Below, one piece after another: positions 12,130 to 22,628 of a DNA stretch of 64,000 nucleotides; position 1 is the stretch's first letter; the number at the start of each line of letters is the position of its first letter. This DNA is from Zingiber officinale (lineage: Eukaryota; Streptophyta; Magnoliopsida; Zingiberales; Zingiberaceae), in the NCBI RefSeq assembly GCF_018446385.1, contig NC_055998.1, forward strand, positions 20,143,173 to 20,207,172, written 5' to 3'. The position numbers and the translations under genes were made by a program. Under the pieces are notes generated by a model that saw nothing but the letters and a program-made list of their open reading frames with translations, did no database searches and was not told the origin of the DNA.

Positions 12130-14905
12130 ATGACGTCAAATACGAACTCTTTCTCCCTGTGTTCCGTCCTTGAGAAGGACAAGCTCAACGGAGCTAATTT
12201 CCTGGACTGGTACAGGAACCTGAGAATCGTTCTCACACAGAAACGAAAATTGTACGTCCTGGAGTAGCCCATTCCCGAGGCACCTCCTGCCACTGCCACG
12301 CGAGCTAATCGTGATGCTTACAAGAAGCATCAAGATGACGCATTAGATGTGTCATGTCTTATGCTCGCAACCATGAACTCTAAGCTTCAGAAGCAACACG
12401 AGTTGATGGGCGCTTATGATATGGTTGAACATCTTCGTCAACTATATCAAGGACAAGCGAGGCACGAGAGATTCGAGATCTCTATGGCACTATTTCAGTG
12501 CAAGATGCAAGATGGGACTCTCGTAGACCCATATGTACTCAAAATTATTGGGTACATAGAAAACCTACAGATGTTGGGATTCCCGCTTGGCCAAGAGCTG
12601 GCCACTGACCTGATCTTACAATCCTTGCCAGATAACTATAGTCAATTCGTTCTAAATTATAACATGAATGAAATTGACAAGCCACTGCCTGAGCTTCTGA
12701 GTATGTTGAGAACTGTTGAGATCAACCTTAAGAAGGTTAAGCCCAACTCCATTTTGATGGTACAAAAGGGCAAAGGCAAGGGCAAGCCTAAAGGTAAGGG
12801 AAAGTTCCAAGCCAAGGGCAAAGGCAAGACACTGAAACCCAAAGGAGGGGTCGCCAAGGATGCTACTTGCTTCCACTACGGTCAGACCGGGCACTGGAAG
12901 AGGAACTGCAAAGTCTACCTGGAAGATCTTAAGAAGAAGAGAAGTGAGACTTCCACTTCAGGTATATATGTTATAGAAGTCAATCTATCTATTTCTTCAT
13001 CATGGGTATTAGATACCAGATGTGCTTCTCACATTTGTACTAATGTGCAGGCGCTGAGAAATAGCAGGGCATTGACGAAGGGCGAGGTGGACCTACGCGT
13101 AGGCAATGGAGCACGGGTTGCTGCTGTTGCTGTAGGAACTTATTCTCTATCTCTGCCCTCTGGGCTTGTACTAGAATTGGATGATTGTTGTTATGTGCTT
13201 GCTTTGACTAAGAACATTATATCAGTTTCTTGTTTTGACAAGAAAGGCTTTTCATTTATAATAAAGAACAAATGTTGTTCAGTTTATTTAAATGATATGT
13301 TCTATTGTAGTGCACCTCTGATGAACGGGCTCTATATTCTAGACCTTGAAAACCCTATCTATAACATAAGTACCAAGAGGTTCAAGTCAAATGACATGAA
13401 CCAAATCTATATCTGGCACTGTCGCTTAGGTCATATAAATGACAAACACTTATCTCAGCTCTATAAGGATGGTTTGCTGGACTCATTTGATTTTGAATCT
13501 TATGAGACATGTATCATGCCCACTGGGCAAGATGATCAAGACTCCCTTTAGTGGACACAGCGAGAGAGCGACTGACTTCTTAGGACTTATACATAGTGAT
13601 GTATGTGGACCTTTCAATGTCGCTGCTAGGGGTGGTTATAGGTATTTCATTACATTTACTGATGACTTCAGTAGATATGGTTATGTGTACCTAATGACAC
13701 ATAAGTCAGAATCCTTTGAAAAGTTCAAAGAATTCAAGAATGAAGTACAAAACCAGCTTGGCAAGAGTATTAAGATACTTCGATCAGATCAAGGTAGTGA
13801 ATACCTTAGCCATGAGTTTCGTGACTATCTAGCTGAGTGTGGGATTCTATCTCAACTCACTCCTCCTGGAACACCACAGTGGAATGGTGTATCCGAAAGG
13901 AGGAATCGTACCCTATTAGATATGGTACGGTCTATGATGAGTCACACAGATCTTCCTATGTATCTTTGGGGCTATACTCTAGACACAACAGCCTTCATTC
14001 TCAACCGAGTTCCATCTAAGGCTGTAATAAAGACACCATATAGGATATGGACTGGGAGAGATGCCCAGGTGTCTTTTATGAGGATTTGGGGTTGTGAGGC
14101 TTACGTTCGACGTCAAGTCTCGAACAAATTGGGACCCAAATCCAATAAGTGCTATTTTATTGGATATCTCAAGGAAACGAAGGGATATTACTTCTACATT
14201 CCCAATCAACACAAGATAGTTGTGGCTAAGACTGGGGTATTTTTAGAAAGGGATTTTGTTTCTAGAAAGACTAGTGGAAGTACGTTCGATCTTGAAGAAG
14301 TTCAAGATGTGAACCATAGCACTGAAGCCTCGATGGAAGTTGAACTGGAACCACAAAGTGTTGTGGATGATGTTGTTCCACAAGGAGTTGAGGAACAACA
14401 ACCAGTTCAAATAGACCTACCTCTTCGGAGGTCTGATAGGGTGCGTCGTCAGCCTGAGAGATATTCATTTCTCTTGTCTAACCATGATGACGTTGTGCTC
14501 ATTGAAGATGAGCCTACCTCTTATCAGGAAGTTGTGATGAGACCAGATTCTGAGAAATGGCTAGAAGCCATGAGATCCGATATAGAATCCATGTACACTA
14601 ACCAAGTATAGATTTTGGTTGATCCACCTGAAGGGGTCAAACCCATTGGGTGTAAGTGGGTTTTTAAGAGAAAGACTGACATGGATGGACTTATTTATAA
14701 GGATCGCTTGGTAGCTAAAGGTTTCAAACAAATTCATGGTATTGACTATGATGAAACCTTTTCTCTAATAGCGATGTTTAAATCCATTCGGATCGTGCTT
14801 GCTATTGCAGCTTACCACGATTATGAGATCTGGCATATGGATGTCAAAACCGCGTTTCTGAATGGAAACCTGCTCGAGGATGTGTACATGACACAACCTG
14901 AGGGA
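12130..14905 (+). pseudogene. Copia gag-pol polyprotein, broken and truncated
   Basis: Starts at ATG 12130 (MTSNTNSF). There is an in-frame TAG at 12265, then a long open stretch to 13551. In order: gag (UBN2-like, to about 12740); a Lys/Gly-rich linker; a zinc knuckle (CFHYGQTGHWKRNC, about 12870-12911); a protease motif reading VLDTRCASH, where the usual Gly after Asp-Thr/Ser is Arg; and a pre-integrase segment (WHCRLGHIN, about 13413). A frameshift near 13515 moves to the next frame, with integrase core motifs (TDDFSRYGYVYL; SDQGSEYL; TPQWNGVSERRNR) and an in-frame TAG at 14609. The start of reverse transcriptase (GCKWVFKRK; MDVKTAFLNG) follows, and then the sequence ends. It cannot make active enzymes. 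Confidence 0.85.
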
Positions 14906-15263
14906 CACAACCTGCTTGCTATTGTATGGAAACCTGCTCCCAGAAGCTAAATACAACAAGAAAAAGAGAAACAACACTTATACTCGTTCAGTTTTCTGTT
15001 TAGCTTCTGTTTCTGTGTGTTCATTGCTATAAAGATGCTTCTCCGCCTGAAGAAGAAATTAATGCGATTTCATCTGCCTTTGATTAACATCCTCCCTAGT
15101 TGTAACCAAGTAAACATGTTGTGTCTCTTTCCTTTTAGTCTATTTTATTATTATTATGCAAGTATTATTTTAATTAAGTTATAAGTCGAGAAAGGTTCAT
15201 TTGCTTAATTTGTGCAAGGGTTATTCAAACCCCCCCTCTAGCCGGCCGCTAAGGGTCCTAACA
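14906..15263 (+). repeat. 5' LTR of element B, right part
   Basis: From about 14935 this matches the ends of the other gag-only LTRs: CCCAGAAGCTAAATACAACA, CTTCTCCGCCTGAAGAAG, GTTGTAACCAAGTAAA, and the CCCCCCTCTAGCCGGCC block before CCTAACA. The ~30 bases at the copia junction belong to neither element for certain. Primer site TGGTATCAGAG starts at about 15266. Confidence 0.7.
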
Positions 15264-15320
15264 AGTGGTATCAGAGTCAAGACGCTTCAGGAGGACTAAT
15301 CGCCAAACGAAACAAATGAA

Positions 15321-16770
15321 ATGGTCGGACCAAACATCTACCTACCAAAGTTTGAGGGGGAGTTCACGAGCTGGAAAAAAGCAAATGGAGGTATTTTTTA
15401 AAACTAATTTTGAATTACTTTTAATAATGAAGTTTGGTTTTTGTAACACCCAAATATAAGGAAGAATACTAGTGGACGGAGAAGGAGCAGGCTGACTTCG
15501 TGGAAAATGACAAAGCAGAATTCCATCTACTGAGCGTCCTACCGCTACAAGAAGTCAACCGGATTGGCGCCTACAACTTAGCAAAGGAGCTTTGGGAGAA
15601 GTTCCTTAAGCTACAAAAAGATACGTCTAAAGCCAAGCTCGCGAGACGGGATCTGCTAAGGAATCAGCTGAGTAACATAAAATTGGAAGCAGAAGAAACC
15701 GTTGCACATCTTCACTCGAGAATGAAGGAACTAATCACCGGACTCACGAATCTCGGAGAAAAGGTAAGTAACCAAGATTTGCTAAGGTACACACTTAATG
15801 CATTTCCTAAAACTACCGAGTGGACATCATTAGTAGAGATACTTACTATATATCTAAAGATTTAGAATTTGTCACCTTAGAAAAAATATTTTCAACATTT
15901 GAAATCCATTAAATGAGATGTACATATTTGAAGAAGAAGCCGAAGCACAATATTGCCCTCAAAGTGAAGATGGATGAACTAGATTCAGAATCCTCTCTCA
16001 ACGATGATGACGAAACAACAATGATGGTAAGACGATTTAAAAAATTATTTAAATCTAGAAAAGCTAACCATCTACAGGGTAGAAAGAAAAGAAAAATCAA
16101 ATGCTACCATTGCAATGAAAAAGGGCACGTTAAAGATAACTTCCCTAAGTTGAAGAACATGGACAAGGGTAAGAACAAGAAGTCTGTATCTAACAAGTAC
16201 AAAACATTAAAAGCTACATGGGACGAAACGTCGTCCGAATCGGAAATTAAAATCATCGTCGGACTTGCGCTAGTGGTAAGTCATCAAGAAGACGAAAACG
16301 AAGCAAGCTCATCCACAATGAGCATCGAGAGCATCGATGACAGAGGAGCGACATCGGAAGAAAGCAGCAATTCAGGGAGAGCTACGGACAACGGGATTGA
16401 CAAGGTAAGTCAGGTACGATCTCTACCTCCTGTTAAATTATTCAAGTGTGTTAAATTATTGTCAAAGGATTGTTGTAAGCTAGAAAAAGAAAACCAAATG
16501 TTAAAATTAATTCTAGCCAAATCTTATCCATTAGAAGAATTTGACAAAATAAAATTGAAAAATGATAATTTCTAAAAAGAAATAAAGAACTTGAAAAATC
16601 ATACATGCTCATATAATACAAGTATTAGAAAATTTAATGGTCTAAATTGGTACCTTAATTACCACAAGGGACAAATTAGGAAAATTTTTCAGAAATATAA
16701 TCCTAAAAGATTTTTAATTAACCCAGTTGGGAGGAACATATATTGGGTTCCAAAATCATTCTTGGATTAA
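15321..16770 (+). pseudogene. Gag of element B, degenerate
   Basis: Begins at ATG 15321 with a gag N-terminus like those of A, C and H. One extra A near 15375 shifts the frame, and later frames carry RIGAYNLAKELWEKFLKLQ (about 15560-15620) and a third open segment (15913-16575). The zinc knuckle reads CYHCNEKGHVKDNF (about 16099), so the last Cys of CCHC is Phe and the finger cannot close. An acidic Ser-rich stretch, a coiled coil and the C-terminal NIYWVPKSFLD motif follow, then a stop at 16768-16770. The conserved AACCAAGAAGG block comes after, at about 16825-16895. Confidence 0.75.
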
Positions 16771-17327
16771 AACTTTAAAGTTAGGACTTTCAAAAAGTAG
16801 ATTAAATGTTTGATTTTTTAAGAGACTTTGTCTAGAAAGTGGTTGTTGCTCCAATAACCAAGAAGACCTACTGCCTCGCTACAGCTTAGAAGCCAATTAA
16901 TAAAATAAAATGTTTAATTGACTAATTGATAAAATATTTAATTATAATTAATACTTTAAATAGTTACTCAAACATTTTTTTTACTTAGATTTTTTTTAAA
17001 AAACCTTTAAGTTTCTAAAATTACTGTATTTTTTTTAAGTGATATCAAAGTTATTTTCAAAGTTTTCAAAAAACTTGATAAGTTTTTTCAAAATGTTGGA
17101 AAATCAAAGTTTTTTTTACTAAAACTTTCTTATTTTTGAGCAGTTACCCTTAGATTTTTTTAAGATATGTGATCAAAGGGGGAAAAGGGAAGATTAAGTT
17201 TAGGGGAGGTAACTTAACTTCTTTTTTTTTTTTCAATTTTTGCACTTTATTGCAAAATTGATTCCTTTTACTTTATGTTGGTTTACCCTAACTTAACTTG
17301 GGCTACTCACATCAAAAAGAGAGAAAT

Positions 17328-17735
17328 TGTTGATACCCTAAGGTAATTTTAATGTGATCAAATAAATTAAGTTAGGTCATATTGTGTTTAACCCTGTGTC
17401 TAAGTGTGCATGAATTTAGGAGCACAAGATGTCGAGCAAAAGACGTAGCTAGCGAGAAGGATGGCGCGGAAGAGAGCCAATGGGCTCGGTGCATCTGAGG
17501 GATGAGGTGCTGCGGAAGAGTACACGGGCGGACGAGAAGGAGGCGCGTGACATTCCCGAGGGACGAGAAGGAGACGCGTGGCATTTTCGAGGGACGAGAA
17601 GCCGAAGCGGAAGGTTGTTCGAGAAAGTCGGAAGTTGGGATCGGATGAGCCCTATTCCGGATGGCCGAAATCACCCAAGCGAACAGAGTCGGAGCGGAAG
17701 ACCCGAACCATTGCGAGTGGAACCAAAACAGGAGG
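17328..17735 (+). repeat. 3' LTR of element B, partial
   Basis: TGTTGATACCCTAAGG follows a purine-rich tract. It matches the 5' LTR left part through GAACCAAAACAGGAGG, then diverges. The promoter and U5 parts are missing. Confidence 0.75.
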
Positions 17736-17889
17736 TCATGACCAAAATTGGGAGGGGGGATTTGAATGACTTTCGAAAAAATTATTGTGATGTTAGCAAC
17801 AATTAAAAGGTACTACGTGGGTTGTGCGGTTGGAGCAAAGATCAAAGGAAAGTAAAAAAAAAACAGCTAAAGTGTTGGCTATGATATCT

Positions 17890-18155
17890 CCGAGCGGCAG
17901 TTGAGTATCACAATCGAGCGGCGACTATAAACCCTTGAGTAATGAAATCACAGTCGAGCGATGGTTATAAACTCTTGAAGTAGTAAAGATCACAACCGAG
18001 CGGTGGTTATAAACTCTAGATGCAGGAAAGATCACAGCTGAGCGGCAGCTATAAACCCTTGTGAAACAAGTATTGCAGTCAAGCAGCAACTTTAAACTCC
18101 TACACATTGAGCATGACAGCTGAGCGGCAACTATAAATCCTAGAGCATTCCAACG
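17890..18155. repeat. Short tandem array, about six units of 45-50 bp
   Basis: Imperfect units built on GATCACAGCCGAGCGGC followed by GGTTATAAACTCTTG. They lie just right of the broken 3' LTR of B. Their style is like the 60-bp array at 5839 but the sequence differs. Confidence 0.75.
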
Positions 18156-18701
18156 GGAAGAAGAGCCCTAGAACATACTATTTGTCCAGTCAGTCGGACT
18201 TACAGTTTTCTTTGACTAGACTTGAGAGAAAGGCTTATGATGTGGTGATGAAAAAGAGCCCCAGCAAGGTAAAAAGACTGCAGACGTGGAAGTCAAAGTC
18301 AAGGAAAGAGTCAAAGTCGGCCAAGCTGGCCAGCTATGGCCGAGCGAACGACATGTCCGAGTAGATGAGCAAGGTCAAACAGGTAACTCGAGGTTAAGAG
18401 ACAAACAGACAATACATCCCCCGATTGTCGTCCCTACCGAGCGGGAGGCATGTGATGAGAGACAACCCTCCGCCAACGAGAAAGCTAAGTAAAGGGAGAG
18501 TGCTCTGTGCAACACAGCCGAGCAGGCATGTCTCGGCCAAGCGACCACCGATCAGCCTACAGCGGAACTCACCCGTATATCTCCTTGTATTCTTTTGGAG
18601 GTTTATGCCACTGACAACAGAGTATGTTCCGCAGATAAATCGTACGGTAGAAGTTTTCAAATTATTATATAAGAGATATACATGCTTGCTTAAGAAAAGT
18701 T

Positions 18702-18955
18702 GTTAGAATACTTTTTGACTTGCCTTTTTATTGGACACTTAGGAAAATGTGTGCACGCTTTAGGATGCATGCACAGATACTACAGTGGCACTATAAAAGA
18801 GAGTTCCTATATACAGGGAGAGGTATACACATCTTTATCATTCTATACACTCTATATCACCGGAAACTGACTTAAGCGTCAAAAAGCCAACACCGAAAAT
18901 CCCTTCTTGATCCGACACTGATATTTTTATATTACAGGATCACTTGGAGTTTTTG
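18702..18955 (+). mobile_element. Gypsy-type LTR remnant
   Basis: TGTTAGAATACTTTTTGAC at 18702, a TATA box (CACTATAAAAGAGAG, about 18790), then ACTGACTTAAGCGTC and a CCGACACTGATA block before an ACAGGATC motif. This order (TATA, then the GACTT-AGCGTC block, then a pyrimidine run and CAGGATC) is the usual LTR layout of many plant gypsy elements. Only part of an LTR is present. The sequence at 17736-18700 may be its internal 3' region. Confidence 0.5.
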
Positions 18956-19039
18956 CCACATCAAACTTCCAACCACATCCCCAACTTTCCATCTTCTCCA
19001 CATCAAACTTCCAACCACATCCCCAACTTTCCATCTACT
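18956..19039. repeat. 42-bp direct duplication
   Basis: CCACATCAAACTTCCAACCA plus 22 more bases is present twice head to tail with almost no divergence. It lies downstream of the ATP synthase g gene. 19040-19404 holds only 3' flank or 3' UTR of that gene. Confidence 0.9.
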
Positions 19040-19404
19040 CCGCTTTCGGACAATAACATATATTTAAAAATAAATTCTTCCTCGTTCAATTATAAGAACA
19101 TGAAAATCTAGCCATTCAAGTCATAACGTCCGATTTATATGTTTAATGGCTGAACAATTATCCAACATGAAATCTACGTATATTCTAGAATGAAGTTACT
19201 CATACAGCTTGTAAATCCATGAAGAAGAGTGTATTCTCAACTCGCAAGAGAAGCAAGTCTCCAAATTATTCATCGACTTACAATTTGTCTAGCTGACTCT
19301 CCAGCTCAATGAATTTATGGGCAAAATCAAAAATTGAGATAAAAAACGCATTATCCAACAGCAAAAACCTAACCAAACGGATCTTTGCTTTGACCTCAAG
19401 CCAT

Positions 19405-20876
19405 TTAGACGTAGTAACCAGTGAAAGTACATCCTCTTCCCACTATCTCACCAACACAGAACCATGCATACAACTCGAGCCCAAATAGTGCTGCAATTCC
19501 AGCGTCCTCAATTTTGAGATCATTTCGGTTCCGCCAAATGTGTTTCACTGCATCAAATTCCTTCCAGAATGACTCACAACGACCAGGGATGCTGTGACAA
19601 AATGTCAATATCAGTATAATGGTCTGTAAAATTGCATTGCATACTTGCAACACAGCAGTAGCCGGAGCCATTTTTAAAGCGGAAACAAACTGCTGGTAAC
19701 TTGCAAGTTCTTACACAATGCAACAAAACTGTTGTTGAAATCTATCATAATATATAATCTTAGATAAATCAACACTTCTTTTTCACTTTTTCACTTGTTG
19801 TGTCTTTCAAGATCATAAACCTTTGGAACTTCGTTAAATTTAACTACATGCTACTCACAACATATTTAAAAACACAAAAGATCTAATAATCATGATGAGA
19901 AATGGTCAAAACAAATGAATCTCACGGATCCCAAATAAGTCCTAGAAGAAAGGCACAAATGTTTGCTTATACCTCGCTCTCACTGATGTTCGGCATAGAA
20001 GAGCGGCTAAAGCAAGCCAAAAGGTTGAATATATGCCCACCACACAGTCAGCATTGTGTGCCACGTTAACAACCTCTCTCATGGAATACCACACTGCCCC
20101 ATAGCTCAAGGGAGAAACACTCAGCCTAGAGCATGTTCGTTCTTATTAGGAAGGCAACCCGCTTCTATACTAATGTGATGAATTATCAGATGATGTGCTG
20201 TTCGAAAGTTTAGGCAACTCTAATAAAATCTAATCCAGATAAAATTATCTATTATAAAAAGTATAAAATCAAGATACTTATGTTCTAGTTCAATTTTACG
20301 AATTAATTTGGCAAATACTTTAATTATTTTGACAGAATATATCTAGTAGAAACGAAATGTTATGAGAAACATTTGACCAAATTAAGGAACAAGGAATTTG
20401 CAAGTTTATCTCAATAATAAATCAAATTTATCTGCAATGGAACTGTATATGTTTCAATAGTCGCATCACAAAATCAAGCAAAGATGCTGATAAAGACTTT
20501 GATTGAGAATTAAAACAAACAAAACTGTTTCATGATATCTCTACGGGTAGGGTTTAGAAAAAGCTGGTTCACGCATATAATGGCTGAGAAACAGAATCTA
20601 TATAATTGAAAGATAAAGGACAATTTGTTGATGCCATCACAGAGAAACCAAAATTAATATTCTCTGAACCTCATAAATTAACCATACGTTATACCTCGCA
20701 AGACGTGTGTAGAACAGCTGCTTTGAAAGCTCTTGGCACTTCTCTATGGTGGGTGGCTGCACAATGTACTGCTTGTTCTTCTCCAGAAGATCCTTGTAGT
20801 AAGCGCATCCGTGCTTAGACACGAACTTAGACACTTCCACAGCCCTAGATTGAAGCTGCTGTAGTCTCGACGCCAT
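19405..20876 (-). CDS. Mitochondrial ATP synthase subunit g
   Basis: Two coding exons, 20876-20695 and 19591-19405, join to a 122-residue protein, the usual size of plant subunit g (Mt-ATP-synt_g family). It is a small accessory subunit of the Fo membrane part of complex V in the inner mitochondrial membrane and helps ATP synthase dimers form. The N-terminus (MASRLQQLQSRAVEVSKFVS), the KQYIVQPPTIEKCQELSKQL segment, and the C-terminal GLELYAWFCVGEIVGRG-FTGYYV-like end are diagnostic; the last is the single membrane helix with its glycine motif. Splice sites fit GT/AG (AG|GTATAACG and CACAG|C). The junction codon gives Ser where relatives usually have Arg. The 1.1-kb intron holds nothing else I can name. 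No frameshifts, so it is likely functional. Confidence 0.93.
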
Positions 20877-21208
20877 CTACAAGCTACAAGAGCCCATGCC
20901 AAAATTTAGACACGCCAATTTTATCAGCCACCCATTTTAAGAACCACCGAAAAATAAGTAGAATACATTCAGTCACAAAGATCAAGAAAGCGCAAATCGG
21001 TGTTTACTGATCCATATCAAAAGAAAAGGCAGTAAAATCATACAGAGATCTTTTTTTCGGAAACCTTGTATCAGGATGAAAAAGGGAAAATCATTGACCG
21101 AACGCAAAACCCTAGATCTAACAAGACGATTACAACAAAACAAAATTCGAAAGCTATAAAAGAAACCATAGGCCAAGAGCCCATAGAGTAAAGAACATGT
21201 ATGCGTAC
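20877..21208 (-). other. 5' UTR intron of the ATP synthase g gene
   Basis: An acceptor (CTTGTAG) lies directly before the ATG at 20876, and a donor (AG|GTACGC) is at 21208. This suggests a 332-bp leader intron, with the 5' UTR exon at about 21209-21310. The splice signals are visible; transcription is inferred. Confidence 0.6.
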
Positions 21209-21479
21209 CTTCCTGATGTCTCCGGCTGGGAAGAGATCGGAGAGTGAAGACAGAGCAGCTCAGGCGTCAGGGATAAAGGCCACTGTCCAAGGCATCGGCA
21301 ATTTATTCATCGAGTCCGATCGGGGAAAGTTTGGGCTAGGGCGTACGTGGCACTTTTGGTCAGTCGACCTTCTACTCCAAGACATTTCGCACCCACTTTT
21401 ATCACCCGCAAGGGGCCCGCTAATGTAATTTACAAAGAGAATGCCAATCTTATAGAATAAAACACCTCTCAATCATACT

Positions 21480-22260
21480 TGAACCTTAACGATTGTTCCT
21501 TTATTTTTTAAATTCACTGAGTGACTCAATTTTTTTCCCTTCTTAGAGGGGAGGTAACCGATCCAATCCCTAAACTAATGTTAGAGACGATCAATTCAAT
21601 TCTATGAAAATTTTCCGACCGTAATCATCAATAATTCTAATGCCGCAAATGTGCTCTACATAGGGATTGAACCCTCGTTATTTGGAAAAGCACTCTGTCT
21701 CTTACTTACCGCACTGAGCAATTTAGAGATGAGCAGTCAATCCCTCAAATCCATCAATCCGTTTATATCAACCCGAACCAAATTGAAAAAAAATCCGTCG
21801 GATATAAAATTAGATGTAGGATCCTGATATTACATTATTCAATTTAGTAGGATCAGATAATTTTTTATCTCAATAATCGAACCAATCCGATCCGCGATCA
21901 CCTTTACTTGTAGAAACTACGTCGATAAGTTGCTACACGTTATAATAATTGCTACCGATAAGTTGCTACACGTTGTAGCAGCTACTGACGATTAGCTGCT
22001 ACAACGTGTAATAAATAATATCTATTATCATTTTAAAATATTTTATTTTTTTATTATTTTATATTTATATTTTATTGGATATAAGATCGGATATCTGATA
22101 CATAATAACCGCTGAATATAGGACCGGATGTAGATCCTGATATTATATTATCTGATCTAATAAGGTCAGATAATTTTTTACCTTAATAATTGAATCAACT
22201 CGATCCACGATCATCCCTAGAGCAACTACTTTGTCTTTATGTTCTTTGCGACTAATTTGT
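21480..22260. repeat. AT-rich repeat DNA with a duplicated 110-bp segment
   Basis: No gene. A segment with GATGTAGGATCCTGATATTA and ending near CCGATCCGCGATCA (about 21810-21910) recurs diverged at about 22125-22225. This is a typical transposon-derived flank, but I cannot place the family. Confidence 0.5.
21968..22009. repeat. Perfect 17-bp-arm hairpin
   Basis: ACACGTTGTAGCAGCTA and its exact reverse complement flank an 8-base spacer. GTTGCTACACGTT-like words also occur twice just upstream, so this is an inverted copy of a local repeat. Confidence 0.9.
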
Positions 22261-22628
22261 CACTTTCTTTAAATCTTGCTACATTAAGCAGGGGCAATAT
22301 CTTTTACAAAAAACTTATACAACTTCAGTTTAACATTTTAAATTGGTCAATTATTACAAACTAGACATTTGTTTCATCAGCAATAACACAAAATCTGGAG
22401 AGGGATTAAAACTTTTGAAGCATCGTCCACCTCACTTTGACATTGAGGGGCAAGGTTTTGGGATACATATCTAAAATTGTCTAAAACTCTTTATTCTAAA
22501 TATTCTTTTCGATAGAAATAGAAGGAAACAAAAATGCCTAACTGTTCTTGTACCGGTACATCGCAGCATTCAGTTCGAGCAAACTTTCTGATCTCAGAAC
22601 TTACCGCGTAAAAATGGTTCTTGCAGAC

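Larger units (their letters stand above)
8807..14905 (+). mobile_element. Angela/Tork-like copia element, 3' end deleted
   Basis: Full 5' LTR (8807-10632), primer site, and a gag-pol open region broken by stops and a frameshift, ending early in reverse transcriptase at about 14905. The rest of reverse transcriptase, RNase H and the 3' LTR are absent, and B's LTR sequence resumes soon after. It inserted into B's 5' LTR and then lost its 3' half by deletion. The 1.8-kb LTR and the polyprotein order fit the Angela/Tork branch. Confidence 0.8.
8428..17735 (+). mobile_element. Gag-only LTR element B, split by a copia insertion
   Basis: The 5' LTR begins TATTGGTACCCCCAAGG at 8428 (expected TG, so the first pair is mutated). 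It is interrupted at 8806, resumes after the copia remnant, and ends CCTAACA at 15263. Primer site TGGTATCAGAG follows, then a broken gag, then a purine-rich tract (ATCAAAAAGAGAGAAATTG) and a partial 3' LTR from 17328. The 3' LTR match stops near 17735, at the point matching the copia insertion site in the 5' LTR, so the right end is lost. No enzyme domains of its own. Confidence 0.75.

Noticed and set aside
18182-18706. Small plus-strand ORFs between the tandem array and the gypsy-type LTR
   Set aside because: Short, overlapping and Lys/Ser-rich with no recognisable domain. Most likely internal 3' sequence of a decayed element.
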